Source: JAVVEG01 sp041751425
GTDB taxonomy: Bacteria > Pseudomonadota > Gammaproteobacteria > Pseudomonadales > Pseudohongiellaceae
NCBI GenBank assembly: GCA_041751425.1
Contig: JBGSXL010000010.1
Span: 1 to 64,000 of the forward strand
Direction: 5' to 3'
Length of the DNA stretch: 64,000 nucleotides
Shown piece by piece: positions 44,031 through 52,774 of this stretch (within the stretch, counting starts at the first letter, position 1; each line of letters opens with the position of its first letter). Below the pieces are notes generated by a model. It was not told the origin of the DNA. It saw only the letters and a list, made by a program, of their open reading frames with translations, and ran no database searches. Position numbers and translations under genes: made by a program.

Positions 44031-45668
44031 ATGGCTGAAGTAAACATTTACGAACAGAATCTGGACAAGAATGCCGCCAATTTTGCAGCACTGACTCCAC
44101 TATCTTTTATTGAGCGCGCCGCCTCTGTGTATCCTGACCGTATCGCCATTATTCATGGAGATACACAACAAACCTGGCAACAAACGTGGCAGCGTTGCTG
44201 TCGCCTGGCATCAGCACTAAGGAAGCGTGGGATCGGGGCAGGACACACAGTTTCCTTCATGGCAGCCAACACCCCTGAAATGTTTGAGGCGCATTTTGCC
44301 GTCCCTATGACGGGTGCAATCATCAACGCTCTGAACATCCGTCTGGATGCGAAAGCAATAGCATTTATACTTGAACACGCAGAGACACGAATTCTGTTTA
44401 CGGACCGGGAGTACAGTGCCACCATTAAAGGTGCTCTGAGTCTTCTGAAGAACAAGCCTCTGGTGATCGATATTGATGACCCCTTGTATGAAGGTGGCGA
44501 ACTGCTGGGGGATATGAACTATGAGGAATTTCTGGCTGCCGGTGATGCAGATTATCGGTGTTTTCAGGTGGAAGATGAGTGGCAGTCCATTGCACTGAAT
44601 TATACCTCCGGAACCACAGGCGATCCGAAGGGAGTGGTCTTTCATCATCGCGGTGCGTATCTGAATGCGATCTCCAATGCTCTGTGCTGGAATATGCCGG
44701 CCAATCCCGTTTATCTGTGGACACTGCCCATGTTTCACTGCAATGGCTGGTGTTTCCCATGGACGTTGGCGGCAGTAGTGGGTACCAGCGTTTGTCTACG
44801 CCATGTGCGTGCTGACGCCATCTTTGCTGCTATAGAAAAGCATCAGGTAACCCATTTTTGCGGTGCGCCGGTCGTTATGAATGTATTGATCAATGCCGAA
44901 CCGGAACTGCGAGCAGGTATTTCCCATGTCGTCCATGCGATGACAGCAGGTGCAGCGCCCCCGGCGGCCGTCATTGCAGGCATGGAGAACATGAATTTCC
45001 GCGTCACTCATGTTTATGGCCTGACGGAAACATACGGGCCGAGCGTCGTATGTGCGCCACAGGAATCCTGGCGTGATCTGGACATAGACAGCAAGGCGGA
45101 ACTCACGGCGCGACAAGGCGTGCGTTCCCCGATGCTGGATGAACTGATGGTGGCGGACCCGGAAACGCTGCTGCCGGTGCCGAAAGATGGCGTTACGATG
45201 GGTGAGATATTCATGCGCGGCAATATCGTCATGAAAGGTTATCTGAAGAACAAGAAAACGACAGACGCTTCCTTTGCTGGCGGCTGGTTTCATTCAGGTG
45301 ATCTGGCTGTGTGGCATCCGGATGGTTATATACAGATCAAGGATCGCTCCAAAGATATTATTATCTCAGGTGGTGAGAATATATCGTCCATCGAAGTTGA
45401 AGGTGTGCTGTTCAAACATCCGTTGATTCTGGAGGCTGCAGTTGTTGCGTGTCCGGATGAAAAATGGGGAGAGGTACCTTGTGCCTTTGTTACATTAAAG
45501 ACACCTGGTTCGATGAGCAAAGCAGATGTTGTCGCATACTGCCGTCAGGAACTGGCGGGGTTTAAAATGCCGAAAAAAATTGTCTTTGGCCCAATCGATA
45601 AAACATCAACAGGAAAGGTGCAGAAATATTTGTTGCGGGAGCGGGCAGTAGCAGAACCACAGGACTGA
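44031..45668 (+). CDS. Fatty acyl-CoA synthetase (AMP-binding)
   Basis: A 545-aa adenylate-forming enzyme of the medium/long-chain acyl-CoA synthetase group (AlkK-like). Motifs: LNYTSGTTGDPKGVVFHHRG (P-loop), PMFHCNGWCFPW typical of this group, HVYGLTETYGP, GWFHSGDLAVWHPDG, IKDRSKDIIISGGENIS, and the C-terminal catalytic Lys in KTSTGKVQKY. AAAGG precedes the ATG. It probably supplies the acyl-CoA used in beta-oxidation or by the GNAT-like protein upstream. It ends in a palindromic 20-base stretch (45661-45680, AGGACTGATT/AATCGGTCCT), possibly a weak terminator. Confidence 0.92.
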   Translation: MAEVNIYEQNLDKNAANFAALTPLSFIERAASVYPDRIAIIHGDTQQTWQQTWQRCCRLASALRKRGIGAGHTVSFMAANTPEMFEAHFAVPMTGAIINALNIRLDAKAIAFILEHAETRILFTDREYSATIKGALSLLKNKPLVIDIDDPLYEGGELLGDMNYEEFLAAGDADYRCFQVEDEWQSIALNYTSGTTGDPKGVVFHHRGAYLNAISNALCWNMPANPVYLWTLPMFHCNGWCFPWTLAAVVGTSVCLRHVRADAIFAAIEKHQVTHFCGAPVVMNVLINAEPELRAGISHVVHAMTAGAAPPAAVIAGMENMNFRVTHVYGLTETYGPSVVCAPQESWRDLDIDSKAELTARQGVRSPMLDELMVADPETLLPVPKDGVTMGEIFMRGNIVMKGYLKNKKTTDASFAGGWFHSGDLAVWHPDGYIQIKDRSKDIIISGGENISSIEVEGVLFKHPLILEAAVVACPDEKWGEVPCAFVTLKTPGSMSKADVVAYCRQELAGFKMPKKIVFGPIDKTSTGKVQKYLLRERAVAEPQD

Positions 45669-45685
45669 TTAATCGGTCCTGCAGT

Positions 45686-45835
45686 TCACTGAGAGATTTG
45701 TAAAACGTTTTCTACGTTCTCAATTGTTGCGGCTTCTGCCGGATCAGCATGGGTATTGCTCAGATAGGCTGCAAAGGCTATGGCCAGCACTACCGAGAAT
45801 ATCAGCTTCAGATTGTCGTCTTCTCTGGGTTTCAT
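45686..45835 (-). CDS. 49-aa single-span membrane peptide
   Basis: A short minus-strand gene not evident from length alone: MKPREDDNLK, one hydrophobic helix LIFSVVLAIAFAAYL, then a polar acidic tail (DPAEAATIENVEN) to a TGA. GGGAGA lies 6 bases before its ATG, a strong ribosome-binding site. It stands tail to tail with the acyl-CoA synthetase gene. The composition (charged N-terminus, one helix) is that of many small membrane proteins. No family recognised. Confidence 0.55.
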   Translation of the reverse strand: MKPREDDNLKLIFSVVLAIAFAAYLSNTHADPAEAATIENVENVLQISQ

Positions 45836-46145
45836 GATTGTCTCCCTGACTTGCATTTAGGTTGTTCCTGTTACTGTGAATGATTGTTGTTGGATCACTT
45901 TGTCCAGCGTCCCAGCCACACTGCCGGCCGGGTTGACAATATTAATAAAGCAATATGCTTGCCATCTTTATAATACCAATAAAAACAAAAGCTTAGATTG
46001 TTGCCAAGGCCTCCGTCCATAGCGAAATTCACCAATTATTCTAAGTTTTTACCACCCATTCTTCACGCAACGTTATTTACTGTCGGAATTCATTGCGCTA
46101 CTGTCGCTGCTTCCTTTCTTTCAATCCCCGCAAGGAGTTCATCGC
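45836..46145. other. 310-bp upstream region of the esterase gene
   Basis: No larger gene. A perfect TTGACA lies at 45933-45938 and a TATAAT at 45969-45974, but they are 30 bases apart and so do not form one promoter. The stretch 45935-46060 is A/T-rich and likely carries the promoters of the esterase (plus) and the 49-aa gene (minus). Confidence 0.4.
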
Positions 46146-47045
46146 ATGCGTGTTCAACATTCACTGCTTGTTAATTGCTTAGTCGCTTCCGGGTGGCTGA
46201 AGGTTGCGACGCGGATACTCCTGATGCTGGTTTTTGCGACGAAAAGCTGGGCTGGAGCGATTACTCACCATAATTTTGAATCCACCGAGCTCGGTCGCAG
46301 CTTTGCCTACAATCTATATACACCGGAAGGCTATGAAAATTCGGGATTGCATTACCCGGTCTTGTACCTACTGCATGGCGCAGGTGGAACGGAGAACAGT
46401 TGGGTGGAACAAGGTGGTATAGAGGCTACAGTGGATGCCTTGATTGCTGCCGGCAGTGTTCCACCGCAGTTGATAGTCATACCGGCAGATCCCAATTTCT
46501 GGTGGGCTGACTCGAGAGAGGAGTCAGCGCAGACTGCCTTGATACATGAATTGATTCCGCACATTGACGCCAACTACAGAACGCTGAACAGCAGAGACGG
46601 TCGTGCTATCGCCGGTTATTCTGCAGGGGGTTTTGGAACCGTCAACGCGGCGCTGCACTACCCTCAACTTTTTGCCGCTGCTGCGGCGTTGAGCCCTGCG
46701 GTTTATGCACCGGTTCCACCCGCCAGCTCCTCTGCTACGCGCATAGAGATTTTTCAAACTGATGGGCAGTTTGACCCGGTGCTGTGGGCATCATTGAATT
46801 GGGTGTCGGTGATCAACGCTTATAAACAGAGCAATACTATCGTGCCCTTCTATATCAATAGTGGAGATCATGACCGCTTTGATATTGCTTTCCATGCCGC
46901 CGGATTTTTCCAGACACTGCGAGAGCATCAGCCGGAATTTGTAGAATTACGCATTTTCGATGGGGATCACGACTTTGCAGCCTGGGGTGGGTCTGTAGGG
47001 GCTGCCATGCAATATATGGCAGGATTTCTGGCTGCTCCGCAGTGA
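46146..47045 (+). CDS. Exported esterase (putative esterase/D-type alpha-beta hydrolase)
   Basis: A 299-aa alpha/beta hydrolase of the esterase D/antigen 85-like family, exported by a long signal peptide (about residues 1-37, ending near AGA). Catalytic serine sits in AGYSAGGFGTVNAAL; FPVLYLLHGAGGTENSW-like sequence (YPVLYLLHGAGG) gives the oxyanion region; GDHD and the C-terminal DGDHDFAAW supply the Asp/His. AAGGAG lies 9 bases before the ATG. Substrate unknown; feruloyl or carboxyl esters are typical. Convergent with the TonB receptor gene. Confidence 0.85.
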   Translation: MRVQHSLLVNCLVASGWLKVATRILLMLVFATKSWAGAITHHNFESTELGRSFAYNLYTPEGYENSGLHYPVLYLLHGAGGTENSWVEQGGIEATVDALIAAGSVPPQLIVIPADPNFWWADSREESAQTALIHELIPHIDANYRTLNSRDGRAIAGYSAGGFGTVNAALHYPQLFAAAAALSPAVYAPVPPASSSATRIEIFQTDGQFDPVLWASLNWVSVINAYKQSNTIVPFYINSGDHDRFDIAFHAAGFFQTLREHQPEFVELRIFDGDHDFAAWGGSVGAAMQYMAGFLAAPQ

Positions 47046-47075
47046 GATTCACTGCGAAACAACCACAAAAAATTC

Positions 47076-49133
47076 TCAGAATCGCATATTCAGGCTTAGC
47101 CGCAATGATCGGGGCTCAACCGGGTGAAAGTGAATATCCTCCTGCGCTGTCAATTCGCCCGGTAGCTGAGACTCGTAGAAGTAGGTGATGTCTCTGTCAT
47201 CGCTGTCGAACATGTTCAACACTTCCAAAGTAGCTGAAAGATTCGGTGTGAAGGAATAGGTGCTTTGCATGTTGACCAGAAAGGTGCCATCGGAGGTAGG
47301 GCGCCCGGACTCAATAAGTGGCGCATCTCCCAGATAACGCACGCGCAATCCACCGCTCCAGTTTTCGGCATCCACAACAGATAGTCCCAATGATGCTGTT
47401 TTAGCAACGGAATTAGGAATACGGTTGTCGGCTCCAACACCGGAAAAACGAGCGCGGGTCAGGGTAAAGTCAGCATCAATCAGCAGCCAGTCGGTGGCTG
47501 CATACACGGCACTGAATTCCAGACCGCGGCGTTTGCTCTTGTCCAGTGCCTCGGTTGCGCCCGCATCACCCACATATACCAATTCCGAGTCGAGAGTCAT
47601 CGTAAATGCCGACAGCGCGATCTGTGTGCGGGGAATAATGGAACTGCGTAATCCCAACTCCACGCTCTGTGCTTTGGCCAACGGGTCTACCGTGTCCGCC
47701 GCGTCGCCACTGACCGGATCGATGCGGATTGTGGTTCCGCGTGCATCATTGCTATGGAAGCCCTGCCCGACGCTGAAAAAATATTCGGTATGCCCTGCCG
47801 GGCTGTATATGAAATTGAGTTTGGGACTTAATAGTGATTCGCTGCCGGTGCCGCTGTTGATGGCGATGTCAGCATCGACATCAAAGCGGTAGTGATCCGC
47901 ACGCAGACCCAGTACCGTGCGAAAATTGTCATGCCATTGTTGCTGCAGCGAAATCCACGCACTGCTCAGCGACTGCGCTACGCTGTCTTCGCGCGTCACA
48001 GTATGTGCGATGCGTTGCTGCGTTTTGTACAAGCCGACATCTATGTCGTCCAGGCGGCTTTGCAGGCCTATACTGATTTCGCTGGGGACCCCGGTTACCT
48101 CAGTTTCAATACGGTAGCTGGTGTCAAATCCATAGACGCGGCGATCATCAGCCTGCTGAAACTGGTCACCACGAACGGGATCTTCAAGGAAGTAGGTGAA
48201 ATTTGAAAACAGATCCAGCTGGTAATCCATGACATATGCACTAAAATCCAGATCACCCGCACCCCATTGTTGATCGGCGCTGAAAGAAAGACTGCTGCGT
48301 CGTGACTCGCCACCAGCGGTGGGATCAATATTGCCGAAACGGTCGATACTGCCATCCTGGACAGCCCGTAGCGGAATCTGATCAGTCGCCGTCCAGTCGT
48401 TGTGGTAAGTCATCGCCGTGACTGCCCAACTGCCACTGTCTCTTTGTTGATGGTATTTGATTAAGCCTTTGCGCTTGTCCAGGTCCTGATCCAGTTGCCA
48501 GGGTCCGGCATAACGTGTCAGGGCGCCGGCAAGAGTCAGATGCCCACCACTTCCTGTTGCGAAGGATTGACCGGCAAACAACCGTTGGAAGTCATTTTCA
48601 CCTGCGGTCAGGCTGACAAGTCCGTCTTCGAGTCTGTCGGTGTAGTGGAATTCCGTGGAGCCGGCAGTCGCGAAATCACCGATATTGGCGTAGTAGGGGC
48701 CTTTGCGATATGCGAGCCACTCGACCAGTTCCGGGATAACAAAGTTGATATCCGCATACCCCTGTCCGTGTGCATGCGTTGGCATATTGACGGGCATGCC
48801 ATCCACGCGCATGGCCAGATCCGTTCCGTGATCAAGATTGAATCCACGCAGGAAGTATTGATTGGCCTTACCTTCACCACTATGTTGCGTGGCGATAACA
48901 CCGGGAATAAACTCCAGCAGTTCCGCAGGACGTGATATGGGGCGCTGCAAAAGTTGCGTACCAAACACCAGTCCTTCCGTTGCAGTTTGTGGATCTCCGG
49001 TCAGTGCGTTGTTGTCACCAAGAACTATGATTTCTTCAATATTGTTACCGGTCAGGCCTGCCGACAAAACGGCAGGAGCATGCAAGCCGGTCATGGCGAA
49101 TGAGATGGCGATAGCAAGACGGCGTTGATTCAT
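47076..49133 (-). CDS. TonB-dependent outer-membrane receptor
   Basis: A 685-aa ligand-gated porin. After a signal peptide ending near VLSAG comes a TonB box-like IEEIIVLGD, the plug domain (RPAELLEFIPGVIATQHSGEGKANQYFLRGF, RVDGMPVNMPTHAHGQGY, YRKGPYYANIGDFATAGS) and a 22-strand-type barrel ending in LRLSLNMRF with the final Phe. The His-containing plug loop THAHGQGY is a feature of a subgroup without known ligand. GGAAG precedes the ATG. It is divergent from the BlaI/M56 pair with 252 bases between, which may control it. Confidence 0.9.
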   Translation of the reverse strand: MNQRRLAIAISFAMTGLHAPAVLSAGLTGNNIEEIIVLGDNNALTGDPQTATEGLVFGTQLLQRPISRPAELLEFIPGVIATQHSGEGKANQYFLRGFNLDHGTDLAMRVDGMPVNMPTHAHGQGYADINFVIPELVEWLAYRKGPYYANIGDFATAGSTEFHYTDRLEDGLVSLTAGENDFQRLFAGQSFATGSGGHLTLAGALTRYAGPWQLDQDLDKRKGLIKYHQQRDSGSWAVTAMTYHNDWTATDQIPLRAVQDGSIDRFGNIDPTAGGESRRSSLSFSADQQWGAGDLDFSAYVMDYQLDLFSNFTYFLEDPVRGDQFQQADDRRVYGFDTSYRIETEVTGVPSEISIGLQSRLDDIDVGLYKTQQRIAHTVTREDSVAQSLSSAWISLQQQWHDNFRTVLGLRADHYRFDVDADIAINSGTGSESLLSPKLNFIYSPAGHTEYFFSVGQGFHSNDARGTTIRIDPVSGDAADTVDPLAKAQSVELGLRSSIIPRTQIALSAFTMTLDSELVYVGDAGATEALDKSKRRGLEFSAVYAATDWLLIDADFTLTRARFSGVGADNRIPNSVAKTASLGLSVVDAENWSGGLRVRYLGDAPLIESGRPTSDGTFLVNMQSTYSFTPNLSATLEVLNMFDSDDRDITYFYESQLPGELTAQEDIHFHPVEPRSLRLSLNMRF

Positions 49134-49385
49134 AAATTACTTCCTGATCCGGGTGTATAATTACGGGCTGCCTGCATGGAAAATTACCGTTTAATGACGG
49201 AAAATCAGCCCGGTTGTGCAAAAGCTGCGGCAGTGCTAGCCTAACAGCGCTGCAGATTGTAGAGATGTGTACCGGCAAGCGTAAGCTTTTCCAGCTCAGG
49301 TGCAGCTTGCAGCTGGCTAAGTAATTGTTATTAAAGAATTTTAAACCCTGGAATTAAACCGATACCTACTCGGCATTTACAGAAA

Positions 49386-49817
49386 ATGATCAAACAACGC
49401 GCTGCGTCAAATGTACTGCCCAATACTTTGGGAGAGCTGGAATTGCTGGTGCTGGAAGCGCTTTGGCAACAACCGCACCTAGACGCAAAAGCCATCTGTG
49501 AAAAACTGCCACGCAATAAAGTGCCATCCCTCAGCACTGTGCAATCTACGCTCGAACGGCTTTATAAGAAGAATCTGGTCGATCGTATCAAGCAAGGTCA
49601 CTCATACAATTATTTCAGCAGCGTATCGCGATCAAAATTACTGGCGCGTCTTATGAGTGATGTCATACATCTATTGCATGATGGTCGTCTGGAAACTATT
49701 TTGAGCAGTTTCGTCAATGTTGCAGCGGACCTGGATGACAAATCGTTGACGGCTCTGGAGGCGTTGATTCAATCCAAGCGTGACGAACTGGAAGGAGGCA
49801 AACATCATGTTGAATGA
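49386..49817 (+). CDS. BlaI/MecI-family transcriptional repressor
   Basis: A 143-aa winged-helix repressor. LGELELLVLEALWQQPHLDAKAI and VPSLSTVQSTLERLYKKNLVDR are the helix-turn-helix and wing of BlaI/MecI/CopY proteins; a C-terminal dimerisation helix follows (LLHDGRLETILSSFV and onward). Such repressors are inactivated by cleavage by a linked M56 metalloprotease; that gene follows with an 11-base overlap. The ribosome-binding site is weak. Likely targets are its own operon and the divergent TonB receptor gene, by position. Confidence 0.88.
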   Translation: MIKQRAASNVLPNTLGELELLVLEALWQQPHLDAKAICEKLPRNKVPSLSTVQSTLERLYKKNLVDRIKQGHSYNYFSSVSRSKLLARLMSDVIHLLHDGRLETILSSFVNVAADLDDKSLTALEALIQSKRDELEGGKHHVE

Positions 49818-50754
49818 CATTGGTTCGTTTGCTGCGGTCTGGTTGATATGCTGGGTCGTGCTCGGTTTGTTGTTTGCAGCCTTTTACAATTTCCTGCGTC
49901 CGGTGCTGATGCGATTACACCCGCGTAATGGAAGTGCGCTGCTATTAATCTATTTGGCCTGTCCGTTAGCCCTGAGCTTAATGGTTGCTCTGGTGATGTT
50001 TATGCCCGAGGCGGAAGCAGTTTTGGTCGGGAATCATTGTCACGAAGACTGCCTTAGTCATGCACCTTTGCTGGATTCAACTTTGCTTGCCTCCTTCGGC
50101 ATCGTTTGTTTGCTGACTGTCATAGGTGCCCTGGCGCTGCGGTCTACAAAAACATTGATGCGCTCCCTGCAATTGCACAAGCAGTTTGAAATTTTGGCGA
50201 AATCGCATGCCGGTTACTGCCTGATGAAGACAGATACGCCTATGGTTTTCACGCTGGGGTGGTTGAACCCTGTGGTTTATGTCAGCGATGCGTTGCTCAG
50301 GCATTGTAGCGAAAAGGATCTTGCCGTTATTCTGAGTCACGAGAATGCGCATAAAACACGACTGGATAATCTGCGACTTTTAGCAGCGCATGCATTCAGT
50401 GCAGGCCTGCCCTATGAAATCGTTCGCAAGATGAGCAAGGACCTGGCCATGTTGACGGAGCAGGCTTGCGATTTCAAAGCGGCAGAGCAATATGGCTATC
50501 TGGAAGTTGCTGAGGTGCTGCTGAAAATAAAACGTATATTGCTGCGCTATAATCAACCGGTACCAATTGGCGCACAAGGGTTTGCTGAGTCTCAGGTAGA
50601 GGATCGCGTGAAAGCGCTGTTGGAAGCAAACAAAAAAGTAGCGCTGAATCAGTGGCAAATTGCCGGGTTCTTCGCGTTTACTGTGTTTTGTGTACTCATG
50701 TTGGTTGACCCCATGCACCACGCAGCAGAATGGCTCTTTGGCCTTACCGGGTAA
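49807..50754 (+). CDS. M56 family membrane metallopeptidase (BlaR1-like sensor)
   Basis: A 315-aa membrane protein with about four helices (residues ~8-30, ~43-63, ~95-115 and ~285-305) and the M56 zinc site H178-E-N-A-H182 in ILSHENAHKTRLDNL, with further ligand residues near CDFKAAEQYG. Between helices two and three is a short loop H77-C-H-E-D-C82-L-S-H85, a plausible periplasmic metal-binding site. There is no beta-lactam-binding domain, so it is a BlaR1-type protease with another signal. GGAGG lies 9 bases before the ATG at 49807, which was preferred to the upstream frame opening. Confidence 0.85.
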   Translation: MLNDIGSFAAVWLICWVVLGLLFAAFYNFLRPVLMRLHPRNGSALLLIYLACPLALSLMVALVMFMPEAEAVLVGNHCHEDCLSHAPLLDSTLLASFGIVCLLTVIGALALRSTKTLMRSLQLHKQFEILAKSHAGYCLMKTDTPMVFTLGWLNPVVYVSDALLRHCSEKDLAVILSHENAHKTRLDNLRLLAAHAFSAGLPYEIVRKMSKDLAMLTEQACDFKAAEQYGYLEVAEVLLKIKRILLRYNQPVPIGAQGFAESQVEDRVKALLEANKKVALNQWQIAGFFAFTVFCVLMLVDPMHHAAEWLFGLTG

Positions 50755-50796
50755 AAGCCGGATCAGCTTGTCCCCACTGTCCACACCGGAATTGCT

Positions 50797-51825
50797 ATGA
50801 AGTTGTTTGGCTGCTCACAAGATAACGGGTTTACGGTGTTGAATTTCGGTCACTTCAGGAAAGGAATATTTGTCATCGTGCCCTTGCTCACATTACTGAG
50901 CAAACCCGCGATGGCTGCCGATTCCGAGGAAATAAAACGCAGCATCGATGGTATCGATTTCGAAAGTGCATGGAACTGGCTGGAAACCCGCCGCGATGAT
51001 ATGTCGCGCAATGTGTCCAATGTTGGCAAGTATCTGGACGATTGGCTTGCGGGCGAGGGCGTGGGTGAACGCAACAATGAAAGTTATTTACGCTTACGTA
51101 TCAACCAACGCATCAGCCGTTATGACTCCTATGAAGGCAATGTCCGTATCAGTGGCAAAATAGATCTGCCGCGCGCCACTGAGCGTTGGAAACTGATTGT
51201 TGAGTCCGAGGATACTGAGACCAATTCACTCAGTGACCAGCGTCTGAATAATATTCGTCCTTCTTCCCTCTCCGGTGGATTCAGTTACGAGCTGCCAGAG
51301 CGTGATGGTTGGCGAATGAATCACGATGTGGGTATTCGCGGCGTACCACTGGATCCCTTTTATCGGTTTGTCAGTCGCTTTGGGAAAGAGATCAATGACA
51401 AGTGGTACGGTGGGCTGAATCATAAAATCTGGTATCACCATTCCAAGGGTTGGGGGCAGGATGCCAGAATATACTTCAGCCGCAACATTACTGAAGGGAT
51501 CAATTTCCGTATTGATTCCGAAGTTAATTTTCGGGACGACAGAAACGAATTTGAATTCGGACAGTACTTCTCATTACATCGTTCTCTGGGCGAGAGGGAA
51601 ACTCTTACTTATGAGCTGGGTGTTATCGGTATCAGTCAACCAGCTGCCCGCGTTGAAAATTATTACGTGCAAGCGGTATATCGCAAGGCAATTTACGAGG
51701 ATTGGCTTGTCATGGAGCTTGCGCCACAACTGATTGCCGCCCGGGAAAACAGTTGGAAACCAGACCCGCAGTTCCAGTTCAATCTGGAAGTCTACTTTTT
51801 TGATTTCGGGTCACCATCCAGATAG
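50797..51825 (+). CDS. Exported beta-rich protein, probably outer membrane
   Basis: A 342-aa protein with a signal peptide (GIFVIVPLLTLLSKPAMAAD at about residues 24-42) followed by alternating amphipathic strands (NESYLRLRINQRISRYDSY, RWKLIVESED, LTYELGVIGIS, FQFNLEVYFFDFG) ending in aromatic residues, as in outer-membrane barrels. No family name recognised. It follows the BlaI/M56 pair by 42 bases and likely belongs to the same regulated unit; the thioesterase gene starts 10 bases after it. Confidence 0.6.
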   Translation: MKLFGCSQDNGFTVLNFGHFRKGIFVIVPLLTLLSKPAMAADSEEIKRSIDGIDFESAWNWLETRRDDMSRNVSNVGKYLDDWLAGEGVGERNNESYLRLRINQRISRYDSYEGNVRISGKIDLPRATERWKLIVESEDTETNSLSDQRLNNIRPSSLSGGFSYELPERDGWRMNHDVGIRGVPLDPFYRFVSRFGKEINDKWYGGLNHKIWYHHSKGWGQDARIYFSRNITEGINFRIDSEVNFRDDRNEFEFGQYFSLHRSLGERETLTYELGVIGISQPAARVENYYVQAVYRKAIYEDWLVMELAPQLIAARENSWKPDPQFQFNLEVYFFDFGSPSR

Positions 51826-51835
51826 AGAGCAGTGA

Positions 51836-52279
51836 ATGACTGAACAAAATAGAATGCTGGGTGCTGGTTTGATCTTCATGAAACCAGGGCATTGCGCTGG
51901 TGATCTGGTAGAAGCATCCAAGTGGAACATCGTACGTGAAGAGCGTGGTCTGGTAGAAGTTGATGTCCATATACCCACGCATATGCTGAATCCCCGCAAA
52001 CAATTGTTCGGTGGTTTTACCGGCACTTATGTGGACATGATCTCCATCTACACGGCACGCACCCTGTATGATAATCAGGCCGATTTCTGGGCCTCCACTA
52101 TCAATATGCGCATTGACTATTTAGAGCCTGTATTTGGTCCGCGTGTATTGTTGCGTGGGGAACTGATCAAGCAGGGCAAGTCTACATCGCTGGTGGCAAC
52201 ACACTTTATAGACGAACAGGGAAACAAGCTCGTCTACGCTATCACTACACTGCGTATGTTGGACAAGCGGGAAGATTGA
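51836..52279 (+). CDS. Hotdog-fold thioesterase (PaaI/DUF4442 type)
   Basis: A 147-aa hotdog protein. LNPRKQLFGGFTGTYVDMISIYTA is the helix-containing core with the catalytic Asp/Gly region, followed by STINMRIDYLEPV and a final pair of strands (GKSTSLVATHFIDEQGNKLVYAITTLRML). It probably hydrolyses acyl-CoA thioesters; chain length unknown. It lies 10 bases downstream of the barrel-like gene on the same strand and ends 6 bases before the convergent glnK stop. Confidence 0.85.
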   Translation: MTEQNRMLGAGLIFMKPGHCAGDLVEASKWNIVREERGLVEVDVHIPTHMLNPRKQLFGGFTGTYVDMISIYTARTLYDNQADFWASTINMRIDYLEPVFGPRVLLRGELIKQGKSTSLVATHFIDEQGNKLVYAITTLRMLDKRED

Positions 52280-52285
52280 TTCCGT

Positions 52286-52624
52286 TCAGACAGCATCGTC
52301 GCCGGTTTCGCCTGTGCGAATTCGCACGGTCTGCTCAAGATTGACGACAAAAATCTTGCCGTCGCCGATATGACCGGTGTTGGCAGCCTTGCAGATTGCT
52401 TCTATAGCCTGATCTACCATGGAGTCAGCCACAGCTATTTCCAGTTTTGCCTTGGGCAGGAAGTCCACTACATATTCGGCACCACGATACAATTCCGTGT
52501 GGCCTTTCTGACGCCCAAAACCTTTTACTTCAGTCACAGTCATACCACTGATGCCCAGATCGGAAAGTGCTTCGCGCACATCATCGGATTTAAATGGTTT
52601 GATAATCGCCGTAATCAGTTTCAT
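52286..52624 (-). CDS. glnK: Nitrogen regulatory protein P-II, GlnK type
   Basis: A 112-aa P-II signal protein that senses 2-oxoglutarate and ATP/ADP and regulates nitrogen metabolism. From the ATG at 52624 (GGAGAC 6 bases before) the sequence has the T-loop with the uridylylation site Y51 (GHTELYRGAEY), the B-loop GKIFV region TGHIGDGKIFV and the C-terminal RIRTGETGDDAV. MKLITAIIKPFKSDDVREAL is closer to GlnK than to GlnB. The longer frame upstream is not supported. Unusually, no amtB ammonium transporter gene is adjacent; the neighbours are a thioesterase and an MFS gene. Confidence 0.94.
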   Translation of the reverse strand: MKLITAIIKPFKSDDVREALSDLGISGMTVTEVKGFGRQKGHTELYRGAEYVVDFLPKAKLEIAVADSMVDQAIEAICKAANTGHIGDGKIFVVNLEQTVRIRTGETGDDAV

Positions 52625-52774
52625 GAGCTGTCTCCTGCCGATGTTCTTTGAACGTGGCGGTGTTTTGTTTTTGTAATTCAATACAAACTTATGCGCCGAA
52701 TGACAGTAAGCGCTGCCGCCGGGAAAGGTTGTAACCACCCGGCGGCAGAACTTTATCATGAGACTCGTTGTAAA

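Noticed and set aside
45933..45974. Promoter made of TTGACA and TATAAT
   Set aside because: The boxes are 30 bases apart, too far for one sigma-70 promoter.
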